DNA of 6,982 bases from Promethearchaeota archaeon (GTDB lineage: Archaea; Asgardarchaeota; Lokiarchaeia; Sigynarchaeales; SOKP01), in assembly GCA_030620005.1 (NCBI GenBank), contig JAUXAJ010000274.1:1-6982 (forward strand). Reading direction: 5' to 3'. The notes under the pieces were generated by a model. The model was not told the origin of the DNA. It saw nothing but the letters and a program-made list of their open reading frames with translations, and made no database searches. Of this stretch, positions 1 to 6,610 are shown one piece after another. Positions within the stretch are counted from its first letter, which is position 1. The number at the start of each line of letters is the position of its first letter. The translations under genes were made by a program, and so were the position numbers.

Positions 1-2
1 AA

Positions 3-752
3 GAAAACGAAAAAAAAATATTAATTTCAATTGTCAAAAAAGAAGAAATTTCCAGTCTTGATTTAAATAAGATTACAAATTTATTAAGTAAATTCGAAAC
101 AACCGAGTTAATTTCAATTTTTGGTAATTCTTTTAAAGAACGTGCTAAAAGATATGTTCGGTGGGGTTGGGATTACAGTGTGCCTGTAAAAAATATGATG
201 TTAAAAAATTATTTTAAGAACGCAATTACAGATGTTGTAAATAAAACAGTTGGCTTTAAAAATAAGGAGTTAAATACATTTAGAAGAAAATTTTCTACGG
301 AAGATGTATATATGGTGCGTCGTTCAAAATATTCATTTTTAAGGGTCGATTCAAATGGAGAACCGATAACATATGCTGAGAAACGGAGGTGCGCTCTACG
401 ATATTTACTCGATACGGTAATACTTGATTTGATTAACAGAGGTATATTGAACGTTGGAGAAACTCCACTGGTCACTATTGTTAAGAAAAACAAATACGCT
501 CAATTTATTAGAGCATTGTCAGAAGAGCCTCATCATATAACACTTAATCAATTGTTAAAATATGGGGGATTTATACCTCAATACGATGTGGGGAAATGGA
601 AATTCTTGGATTTTGATGAAAATAACCACCCGTTCACACACGAACAGCGCGAACTTATGGCGATTGAATATTTCGTTAATGTAATTTTACCTGAACTGAG
701 GGGACGGAATCTCATTATAGAAGGAGCTACCCCGACTAAACGCCAACTATAA
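3..752 (+). CDS. Repeat protein, N-terminal part (5' end outside the window, ends at an in-frame TAA)
   Basis: The frame is open from the first complete codon of the window with no stop until 750-752. There is no in-frame ATG, GTG or TTG before the GTG at 180, which has no convincing ribosome site. The gene therefore most likely starts to the left of the window, and 180 is only the first nominal start. The first ~108 codons (3-326) are lysine-rich and unrecognised. From 327 on come two tandem repeat units: unit A opens with KYSFL and reads through GETP and GGFIP; unit B opens with KWKFLDFDE and reads on to GATPTKRQL, where the TAA interrupts it. Translation beyond the TAA completes unit B exactly (DWGHGDFVGAI, then GDFTPN), so this is the front portion of the gene that continues to 2081. 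I do not recognise a named family; the GY/F..AI...YNE..AGF.PN pattern recalls helix-turn-helix repeats found beside homing endonucleases (inference). Coding character is good; intactness is doubtful. Confidence 0.7.
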   Translation, partial: ENEKKILISIVKKEEISSLDLNKITNLLSKFETTELISIFGNSFKERAKRYVRWGWDYSVPVKNMMLKNYFKNAITDVVNKTVGFKNKELNTFRRKFSTEDVYMVRRSKYSFLRVDSNGEPITYAEKRRCALRYLLDTVILDLINRGILNVGETPLVTIVKKNKYAQFIRALSEEPHHITLNQLLKYGGFIPQYDVGKWKFLDFDENNHPFTHEQRELMAIEYFVNVILPELRGRNLIIEGATPTKRQL

Positions 753-1394
753 GACTGGGGTCACGGCGATTTTGTTGGTGCTATTAGTGACCGATATATA
801 AAACTTAATACGGTGTTAATAGGGGGGGATTTCACGCCGAATAGAGAAATTGGGAGATGGTATTTTCTCGATTTCGATGAAGACGGGAAAGTGTTAACCC
901 GACGAGAACGCCTAACGAACGCTGCATTTTATTACACTAATACTTTACTTCCGTATCTGATAGGAGAAGGGTTAATAGAAAAAGGGGAGGTTCCGAAGAC
1001 CACGATTTCTGACAAACATTTTCAGAATTTTATTGAGGCGATCCGTCGTAGGAATCTGAAATATAATGAGATAGTTGTTGGGGCAGGTTTAACTGTTAAT
1101 GTTGATCCTAGTAAATATCGATTTTTATACCGCAATCATGATTATGAATTAATTACTCGTAAGCAGAAAATACTTGCTGCTGCTAATTACTTGAGAGATG
1201 TCATCATTCCCGATTTGTTGCGAAAGGGGATTTTGATTGAGGATCAAACTCCTACGATTGCGATGCTAGACGCAGGAGGTTATTTGGGTTTTTTTTTCGC
1301 TATTACTAATCGACCATTTCGCCTGGCTTACAATGAGGTTGTAATAGCAGCGGGATTTATTCCAAATGAACCAGATCTGTATCAGAAGATTGGC
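327..1394 (+). repeat. Four tandem ~86-94-residue protein repeats (units A-D)
   Basis: Unit A is 327-593, B 594-854, C 855-1112 and D 1113-1394. Each opens with [KR][YW]xFL, followed by an acidic turn and a Thr-x2-(E/Q/K)-(R/K) helix start. A hydrophobic helix leads to ILPxLI or IIPDLL and then to (G)xxTP. Next come a helix ending FxxAI or similar, and a closing helix of YNE[IV]V..AGF.PN type. The repeats are divergent at DNA level and recognisable mainly in protein. Unit B contains the TAA at 750-752. Confidence 0.75.
750..752 (+). other. In-frame TAA splitting the repeat protein gene
   Basis: The stop codon lies in the same frame as the coding sequence on both sides. In the alignment of the repeat units it takes the position of Asp153 of the downstream part in unit D and of a Lys in unit A. 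Neighbouring residues match the repeat pattern on both sides with no insertion or deletion. A single substitution, for example AAA (Lys) to TAA, explains it. Confidence 0.8.
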
Positions 1395-2081
1395 ACTCTT
1401 TACGGTAACATAATCAAATGCTTGGTTCTGATTCATACGAGGAGTTTGCAGTGTAAGTCTTTTTCAGAAGTTCGCACATCTCCGTATGGGGACACGCATA
1501 AGAGACGGCACCCCGAAATTTCGATCATAATAGATAATGGTGGATATTTTGAGAATATTTCTCGATATACATCTACATTTGTAAAAAAATCAAAAACTAT
1601 TTTTTTGTTAAATTTAGATGTTTGTCTAGGGGGAAACAACACTGTGATAATCGACAAATGCAATCGAGGTTATCAAGGGCAGGCGAAATTCTTGATCATT
1701 GGTCCCGTTTACGCTAGTGGGAGTCGTTCTGTACCAACTTCCGTTCCATACAGAGAAAATGTTAGAATTTTAAATCCTATTGAACTCGCTAAGTTTTTAG
1801 GATTTGAGGGCGATTTGAGGGATTTATTTTTCGAGGTCGTTGAGTTAGTCAAGGGAGCTAGTCAGTCTGACGAGGATTTACAACGACTTAAAGAATTATC
1901 TCAGTTCTATACGATAATTCGAAAAAAAAAATTCAATTTTTCTCAAGCAGATTTTGAAAGATTGGTTATGGCGGAATTGAGACAGAAGCATAGGATGTTA
2001 ACTCCCTCCGCTGTTACGGCATTATTTAAGAGGATTTTAGGAGAACATAGCAGAGACAATTCAATTACCGGTTGGGTATAA
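813..2081 (+). CDS. Repeat protein, C-terminal part: repeat units and possible nuclease-like domain
   Basis: This is the continuation of the frame that begins at the left edge. The coding frame really resumes at 753; 813 is only the first GTG after the TAA and has no Shine-Dalgarno. Counting from that GTG, residues 1-14 finish repeat unit B, 15-100 are unit C (RWYFLDFDE ... KYNEIVVGAGL), and 101-194 are unit D (KYRFL ... TPT ... GYLGFFFAI ... YNEVVIAAGFIPN). Residues 195-345 form an alpha/beta domain: a helix with SFSEV (Glu219), a strand with RRHPEISIIID (Pro234-Glu235), a strand FLLNLDV (Asp269), then KFLIIGP and NVRILNPIELAKFL. The order of these elements resembles PD-(D/E)XK nucleases, but the expected Asp is Glu and the lysine after Asp269 is replaced by Cys271, so activity is uncertain. 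Residues 346-422 are charged and helical. A role in DNA binding or cleavage is inference; no named family was recognised. Confidence 0.7.
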   Translation: MLIGGDFTPNREIGRWYFLDFDEDGKVLTRRERLTNAAFYYTNTLLPYLIGEGLIEKGEVPKTTISDKHFQNFIEAIRRRNLKYNEIVVGAGLTVNVDPSKYRFLYRNHDYELITRKQKILAAANYLRDVIIPDLLRKGILIEDQTPTIAMLDAGGYLGFFFAITNRPFRLAYNEVVIAAGFIPNEPDLYQKIGTLYGNIIKCLVLIHTRSLQCKSFSEVRTSPYGDTHKRRHPEISIIIDNGGYFENISRYTSTFVKKSKTIFLLNLDVCLGGNNTVIIDKCNRGYQGQAKFLIIGPVYASGSRSVPTSVPYRENVRILNPIELAKFLGFEGDLRDLFFEVVELVKGASQSDEDLQRLKELSQFYTIIRKKKFNFSQADFERLVMAELRQKHRMLTPSAVTALFKRILGEHSRDNSITGWV

Positions 2082-2089
2082 ATAAATCG

Positions 2090-2096
2090 TTTTTTT
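2090..2096 (+). terminator. Poly-T run after the repeat protein gene
   Basis: Seven consecutive T lie 8 nt after the stop codon at 2079-2081, without a strong hairpin. Archaeal transcription commonly ends at U-rich tracts of this kind. Assignment as a terminator is inferred from position only. Confidence 0.4.
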
Positions 2097-2171
2097 GTTA
2101 TCAAAAAATATTAATAATATTTGTATTTGAATTGAAACTTTTAATAAAAATGGTTATTTTTCATTCTTAAA

Positions 2172-2180
2172 TTATATAAA
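2172..2180 (+). promoter_or_regulatory. TATA-like box before the V4R-domain gene
   Basis: The sequence TTATATAAA is centred near 2176. With the usual archaeal spacing of about 26-27 nt, transcription would begin near 2202-2204. That puts the start at the GTG (2204) or about 10 nt before the ATG (2213). No Shine-Dalgarno is visible before either codon, which fits a leaderless or near-leaderless transcript. The surrounding DNA is A+T-rich, so a chance match is possible. Confidence 0.45.
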
Positions 2181-2212
2181 TATTAAAATTCTAGATTAAA
2201 CGAGTGCTTTTA

Positions 2213-3646
2213 ATGGGAACTTTAAATTGGTTAGTGAAAAAAGTGACGCAAGTTTTTAGTCGCTCTACTAACGCATTATTCTACAGCTTATTATATAGGG
2301 AAATTCTAAAAGAAATAAACGACATTACGAAAGACGAGGGAGAATCGATTGTTATCTTGAAAGAAATTGGAAAAAAATCAGGGATCGAATCGTGCGAACG
2401 ACATTCAAGCATTTTTAAATTCATGCCCGGAAGTCCTAAAAGGGTTTTGGATTATTTCGAGATTTTATTCTCCTTAACTCTTGGAATGGATATGGGAGAA
2501 TATTCATGCGAAGAGATTCTTAAGGAAGGTTCAAGGTATAATGATTACATCATAACAATTAAAAAATGTCCATTATGTGGGGGATATGGAACCGATAAAG
2601 AAGATACATTTGATTTCGAAAAAATAATCGCCAGTGATTCGGAGGGAATGGCTTGTGGTTTGTGTGGAATGTTAGAAAGTGTGGCAAATTATATTTTAAG
2701 GATAAAAAGGAACGATTATCGAATAGGCATTGTTGAACAAAAATGCTTTACTAAAGGAGATGAATGCTTGCAATTTACTTGTAAAATATACGATATTATA
2801 GAATGGAAGAAAACTGCTGCTTCAAGAGGAACTGTAGAAGAGGATGTTATTCAAGAGACTAAATTCGATGTAATTGATAAATTGCAGGATGTTCTCAGCT
2901 TAGATAAATTGGAGGAATTATTTGAAGAACCATTAGAAAGCGTGAAAGAAAAATTAGCTGAGATTATTAGAGACAAGTTAAATATGGAACCTGAGCATTT
3001 TCTCGATTATTTTAGAAATTACGAGGACGATATGATTAGGATAATCGGATTCTTGGCAGTCCATCTTTTAAATGAATATGGAGGACTTGTAGAAAAATTT
3101 TTAAAAAAGGATCTGTTCGCTAAAGTTGCAGGATACATATTCAAACAGCTTAAACAAATGGTGTTACTGTTCTTGCCTCTTGATGTCATTAACGATTATC
3201 ACGAGTTATTAGTAAACTTTTTAGATGGATTAGCACCTGCCGAAATGGTTGAAAATATTAAGCAATATTCTGGTAAGGACGATATAACCTTCATTTTCGA
3301 GGGTGCGCAAATGGCTCTTGAAAATTTGGGCATAGATTTTTCGGAACTTAAAGAAAATATTTGGGAAGAAATGAGGAAAGAACGCGAAGATGGTCTGGTT
3401 TCAGCGGAACCATCGATGGTGGATAGAACGCAAGAAAAAATTCCTAAAATAATCAATATCATCCAAGAAATTCTAATGTTAGTCAGCGAGTTCCTCACGC
3501 TTCCCGTTAGGATGTTAATATCTGAAAGCCATTATGGAATAAAAACCGCTATAAATTCAGTTGTAAGCGAAGAAGAAGGTCTCGTGGGCTCTGTTCGAAC
3601 TAGAATCGATACTATTTTTGATCTCGTTCAAGAAATAAGAAAATAA
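2213..3646 (+). CDS. V4R-like domain protein with a long helical C-terminal region
   Basis: A 477-residue protein from ATG 2213; a GTG at 2204 in the same frame would add three residues, and neither has a Shine-Dalgarno. Numbering from the GTG, residues 1-115 are a mixed N-terminal region. Residues 118-197 carry paired cysteines: CPLCGG (Cys122/125) and CGLCG (Cys151/154). These are followed by VANYILRIK, then IVEQKC..KGDECLQFTCKI. The small hydrophobic helix, the E.KC and the KGD.C.F strand are the typical end of a V4R (4-vinyl reductase) domain, a small-molecule- or metal-binding fold related to the Bet3 subunit of eukaryotic TRAPP. The four CxxC cysteines could bind zinc (inference). Residues ~205-480 are almost entirely amphipathic helices with hydrophobic stretches such as KQMVLLFLPLDV, probably for protein-protein or membrane-surface contact; I do not recognise them. 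No transmembrane segment is convincing. A decayed copy of its tail follows immediately. Coding quality is high; the domain name is moderately sure and the function unknown. Confidence 0.85.
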   Translation: MGTLNWLVKKVTQVFSRSTNALFYSLLYREILKEINDITKDEGESIVILKEIGKKSGIESCERHSSIFKFMPGSPKRVLDYFEILFSLTLGMDMGEYSCEEILKEGSRYNDYIITIKKCPLCGGYGTDKEDTFDFEKIIASDSEGMACGLCGMLESVANYILRIKRNDYRIGIVEQKCFTKGDECLQFTCKIYDIIEWKKTAASRGTVEEDVIQETKFDVIDKLQDVLSLDKLEELFEEPLESVKEKLAEIIRDKLNMEPEHFLDYFRNYEDDMIRIIGFLAVHLLNEYGGLVEKFLKKDLFAKVAGYIFKQLKQMVLLFLPLDVINDYHELLVNFLDGLAPAEMVENIKQYSGKDDITFIFEGAQMALENLGIDFSELKENIWEEMRKEREDGLVSAEPSMVDRTQEKIPKIINIIQEILMLVSEFLTLPVRMLISESHYGIKTAINSVVSEEEGLVGSVRTRIDTIFDLVQEIRK

Positions 3647-3740
3647 CATTGCTAATTTTATACCTGAAGTAGTTAGAAAACTTGACTTAAAAGTTCTTAT
3701 TTAATCAGCTCACTTATCTAATTTTAGGAGATCGTTAGGA

Positions 3741-3857
3741 TCGACAATTGAGAAATCCCGGGAAAAATTTCCGAAAGTTATCAAAATCATCTAAGAAATT
3801 TTAATGTTAGTTAACGAGATTTTGACTCTTCCAATAAGAGTTCATGCTAAAAGATAA
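3741..3857 (+). pseudogene. Decayed partial copy of the C-terminal end of the V4R-domain gene
   Basis: Translated in the frame of 3762, this stretch reads EKFPKVIKII, stop, then EILMLVNEILTLPIR. It matches EKIPKIINII-Q-EILMLVSEFLTLPVR of the upstream gene (from 3434) without gaps. Over the 78 nt from 3762 I count 60 identical bases. The Gln codon CAA has become TAA (3792-3794), and the frame ends in another stop at 3855-3857. Seven of the differing codons are synonymous and most others are conservative (Ile/Val, Phe/Ile). The copy therefore diverged while still coding and decayed later. Bases 3648-3740 stay in the same frame apart from one TAA but show no clear match. The remainder of the paralogue is missing, so this is a tail remnant of an old tandem duplicate. 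Confidence 0.75.
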
Positions 3858-3885
3858 AAGAAGATAAACAGAATTAAGAAATTTA

Positions 3886-6132
3886 CTATTGGATATTTAG
3901 CTTTTTTTCGGCATGTATCTTGTAAAACCATTTTACGATATATTGAAAAAAAAATCTTTCCCGAAGAACATCATAATGAGATTTTTCTTTCAAACTGGTT
4001 AATTTGGCAATATCTTCAGACTTTATCTTGTCTCTCGAAACCAATTCCATTCGAGTTCTAAATTGGTCTTCCATTTTTATTTTCCTAAGAATCATTGTTA
4101 TTGCATTTGAAATTTTCTTCATTAATTCTTCAATGTCCTTTTTTCGGTCCTGTTCATGTTCACTATTTTCGTAGAGAAAATTTTTAATCTTTTTTATTAT
4201 GACTCCTTTTTTAAAATAATTAATCAGTTCTTTTTTATCAATAATCTCTGAAAGATATTTCATTATTTTTTTAATAATATCTGGATCAACATGTAATTTT
4301 ATCATTTCTGGTTCTAACTTAGCTAAAAACTGCCTCTTTAAAAATTGTTTATATTTAACGATTATAGCTTCATTTTCTTTAATGTCACTACATATTTCGA
4401 TTACTTCTCCCTTCGGTGTTGAGTAGGTAAATCCGTGACCTTGAGGTCCAAGCCCTCCCAATAGAACCATTGATAAACTGTAAAAATTGTATTCTTTAGC
4501 TGAAATTTTCTCTTGATTTTTAATTATATTTTCAGGAGCCACTAAGTGTTTTTGATTTCTATAGTAGAATTCAAAAAATTCTGGATCTCCATTGGATTTT
4601 TTTTTTTTATTTTCCGGGTCTTTACTTTTTAAAGAATTTAAATTTATTCCACATTTTTTAATAAATCTTGAGACATTTCCTATTTTTTGAACGCTAAGGC
4701 CATACACAGAATATCTATCAAAAAACATTGAAATGTATGAAGCCATTTGTTCTGCATTGGTATAGAAAGAAAAAGAATTAGGTTCGCCTATAAAGAAATC
4801 GTATAAATTACTAGGCAAGTCTTTATAGACAAAATATATCAAAGAATTAGAAACATATCCAAATAAATCTTCTAGATTCGATAAAAATAATTTATCTTTT
4901 TTAATTTCTTTAATCACTTTTAATTCGTCCTTATCAAAATCTTTAACAAGCAGATTATATTCGTTGAAAAACTTAATTATTTCAATAATATCTCCCAAAC
5001 TCGAAGTATGATATCCTACACTGATTTCTTGAATGCAATTCATTAATAAATTTGAAACAATCTCAGTTCTGTGTGGTATTTTTTTTACATTAATAAAAAT
5101 ATCAAAATTATCAGAGAGATTTAGTGTTTGTCTAAAATTATTAAACTTTCTCAATTCAAGACTCCTTGAGAGCCCAAAATAAAAGTTTTGTTCAATCTGC
5201 TCTCTTAATTTCTTATTTGATGTGAAATTAAGCATTTCTGAGAAATTCTCTTCTGAAATTAACTTTAACGCGTATTTTATTTTTAAATATTCTCCTGATT
5301 TTAAAGATTCTAATAATGCATTCAAAATTAAATCAAATATATGTTCGTAATACCCGTTTAAATCGCCGTATTTGGCTTGAAAAAGATTTCTTCCTTCCAC
5401 AAAACCAAGAAAATCCTGTTTTTTTAAAGCCTTTTTCATGTTATCAATTAAAATGCTTTTAAACAACAATTTATCTTTTAAAATATTGTGCTCGATCTCA
5501 TTTATTTCCAATATTTTATAATAAAATAAGAAAGATAATAAATCTCCTTTATCCTTGTAATAACTGAGACAATCTTGAAATAAAAAATTTATAAAATCTT
5601 TATAATAAAAATTCACATCAAAAATATCATTTAAAATTCCACGAGGGTTACTATTTAGGCTCCATCTATTTAGATATAATATTAATATTGGAATAAATTC
5701 AATACTTTGAAATACCCTTACACTTTTCTGACAATTTCTACAAAAATATAGGATCCTGTTTTCATTGAAAGGATTTGATGTGACATATATATTTCTTGAA
5801 TTACATTCAGCACAGAATTTATCAAGAACTAATAAATTTAAAATTCCATTTATAAAAATATCAATGAATTTTTCTGTAATTAATGGTACGTTTTCAATTA
5901 AGCCTTGGCCTTTAATTTTTCTTAGATAGCTGGTAATTATAACGAAAAAATTACCGTAAAGATTCAAATTTTTAACTCTTCCAAATTTACGAGAAAGGTC
6001 TTGTAATTTTTCCAAAAGTTCAAAATCATAGGATGAGATCAAATTTGAGACTTGCTTGAAATCAAAGTTCTTCTTCTCAATACCAGATTTAATTAATGAT
6101 CTAATTGTTTTAAAAAACTGTTCAGGGAGCAT
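3886..6132 (-). CDS. Large protein of unknown function with a zinc-ribbon-like motif
   Basis: A 748-residue protein starting at the ATG at 6132-6130 on the minus strand, convergent with the V4R gene and 64 nt downstream of the Roadblock gene. I do not recognise the family. Residues 1-100 are helical. FCAEC and FCRNC (Cys107, Cys110, Cys131, Cys134) make a CxxC-x20-CxxC pair typical of a structural zinc site. Residues 140-500 are rich in Phe, Tyr, Lys and Asn and look like stacked helices, without a clear membrane segment. A basic low-complexity linker (KDPENKKKKSNGD, ~504-516) precedes the most distinctive stretch, LLGGLGPQGHGFTYSTPKGE at ~557-576, which could be a ligand loop or a folded core. 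The C-terminal 150 residues are charged helices, probably partly coiled. The DNA is far more A+T-rich than its neighbours. No Shine-Dalgarno is visible; TATATATAAA lies only ~14-22 nt before the ATG, too close to be a classic promoter for it. Real gene, function unknown. Confidence 0.85.
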   Translation of the reverse strand: MLPEQFFKTIRSLIKSGIEKKNFDFKQVSNLISSYDFELLEKLQDLSRKFGRVKNLNLYGNFFVIITSYLRKIKGQGLIENVPLITEKFIDIFINGILNLLVLDKFCAECNSRNIYVTSNPFNENRILYFCRNCQKSVRVFQSIEFIPILILYLNRWSLNSNPRGILNDIFDVNFYYKDFINFLFQDCLSYYKDKGDLLSFLFYYKILEINEIEHNILKDKLLFKSILIDNMKKALKKQDFLGFVEGRNLFQAKYGDLNGYYEHIFDLILNALLESLKSGEYLKIKYALKLISEENFSEMLNFTSNKKLREQIEQNFYFGLSRSLELRKFNNFRQTLNLSDNFDIFINVKKIPHRTEIVSNLLMNCIQEISVGYHTSSLGDIIEIIKFFNEYNLLVKDFDKDELKVIKEIKKDKLFLSNLEDLFGYVSNSLIYFVYKDLPSNLYDFFIGEPNSFSFYTNAEQMASYISMFFDRYSVYGLSVQKIGNVSRFIKKCGINLNSLKSKDPENKKKKSNGDPEFFEFYYRNQKHLVAPENIIKNQEKISAKEYNFYSLSMVLLGGLGPQGHGFTYSTPKGEVIEICSDIKENEAIIVKYKQFLKRQFLAKLEPEMIKLHVDPDIIKKIMKYLSEIIDKKELINYFKKGVIIKKIKNFLYENSEHEQDRKKDIEELMKKISNAITMILRKIKMEDQFRTRMELVSRDKIKSEDIAKLTSLKEKSHYDVLRERFFFQYIVKWFYKIHAEKKLNIQ

Positions 6133-6196
6133 ATTTTAGGTTATTTATATATATCCAAGATTGGATTATGAAATAGCGAACATATTAATTAATTAT

Positions 6197-6568
6197 TTAA
6201 TCTAGTAGCTGCGCTATTTTATTAGAAACGCTTTGTATATTTAAAAAGACCATGCCTAATGAAGCATTGCTTTTTGCCAAAGTACAAAGAATGGCGTTTG
6301 ATCCGGCTCTTGAGAGAATGATTAAACCGTCAACTCCTTCTATGAGAATCCTCTTGAGAGCCCCGCGAGCAAGTTCTTCTACTGCACGTTCGGAAACGCT
6401 CAAGATAGCCGCGCCCATAGCGCTTGTTATGCCCTCATTTACATCTCTTGCAAGTGCAGAACAAATTGGTAGACCTTGAATTGAAACAACCGCTGAACCT
6501 TGTATGTCGGAATTTTGAGCTTCTAATCTACGTAAAAGGTCAGTTAACTCCGAGATATTCTCAGACAG
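6197..6568 (-). CDS. Roadblock/LC7 domain protein, 123 residues, probable CTG start
   Basis: A single-domain Roadblock/LC7 protein, a family that forms homodimers and binds or regulates small GTPases (bacterial MglB, eukaryotic dynein light chain LC7 and Ragulator subunits). From the CTG at 6568-6566 the order is: helix ISELTDLLRRLE (5-16), strand GSAVVSIQGLPI (24-35), helix ITSAMGAAILSVSERAVEEL (47-66), strand KRILIEGVDGLIILSRAG, strand NAILCTLA, then a C-terminal helix with LGMVFLNIQSVSNKIAQLL. The length fits the family. Between the upstream stop (6610-6608) and Met51 there is no ATG, GTG or TTG in frame. The Met51 ATG at 6418 would remove the first helix and strand, about 40% of the domain. 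A strong GAGGTG site 7 nt before the CTG decides the start. It probably heads a two-gene unit with the 748-residue protein. The domain assignment is secure; the use of CTG is inferred. Confidence 0.85.
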   Translation of the reverse strand: MSENISELTDLLRRLEAQNSDIQGSAVVSIQGLPICSALARDVNEGITSAMGAAILSVSERAVEELARGALKRILIEGVDGLIILSRAGSNAILCTLAKSNASLGMVFLNIQSVSNKIAQLLD

Positions 6569-6575
6569 TAGAGTG

Positions 6576-6581
6576 CACCTC
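6576..6581 (-). promoter_or_regulatory. Shine-Dalgarno site that sets the CTG start of the Roadblock gene
   Basis: On the minus strand GGAAAGAGGTG is followed by seven bases (CACTCTA) and then CTG TCT GAG. GAGGTG is complementary to the conserved CACCTC at the 3' end of 16S rRNA. It is the only good ribosome site upstream of the complete domain. Confidence 0.65.
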
Positions 6582-6610
6582 TTTCCAGTTGTATAGTTTG
6601 TTAATATCTA

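Noticed and set aside
794..802. TATATAAAA just before the GTG at 813, as a promoter for a separate downstream gene
   Set aside because: It encodes part of repeat unit B (RYIK) in an uninterrupted frame, and its expected transcription start (about 823) would fall after the GTG.
1433..1663. Minus strand open frame opposite the repeat protein
   Set aside because: It is a shadow of the coding strand with no ribosome site or domain-like pattern. The same applies to the minus strand frames at 209-493 and 3199-3498.
3647..3740. Extension of the decayed gene copy further upstream
   Set aside because: The frame is mostly open, but no residue run matches the V4R protein convincingly, so the pseudogene was limited to the part that aligns.
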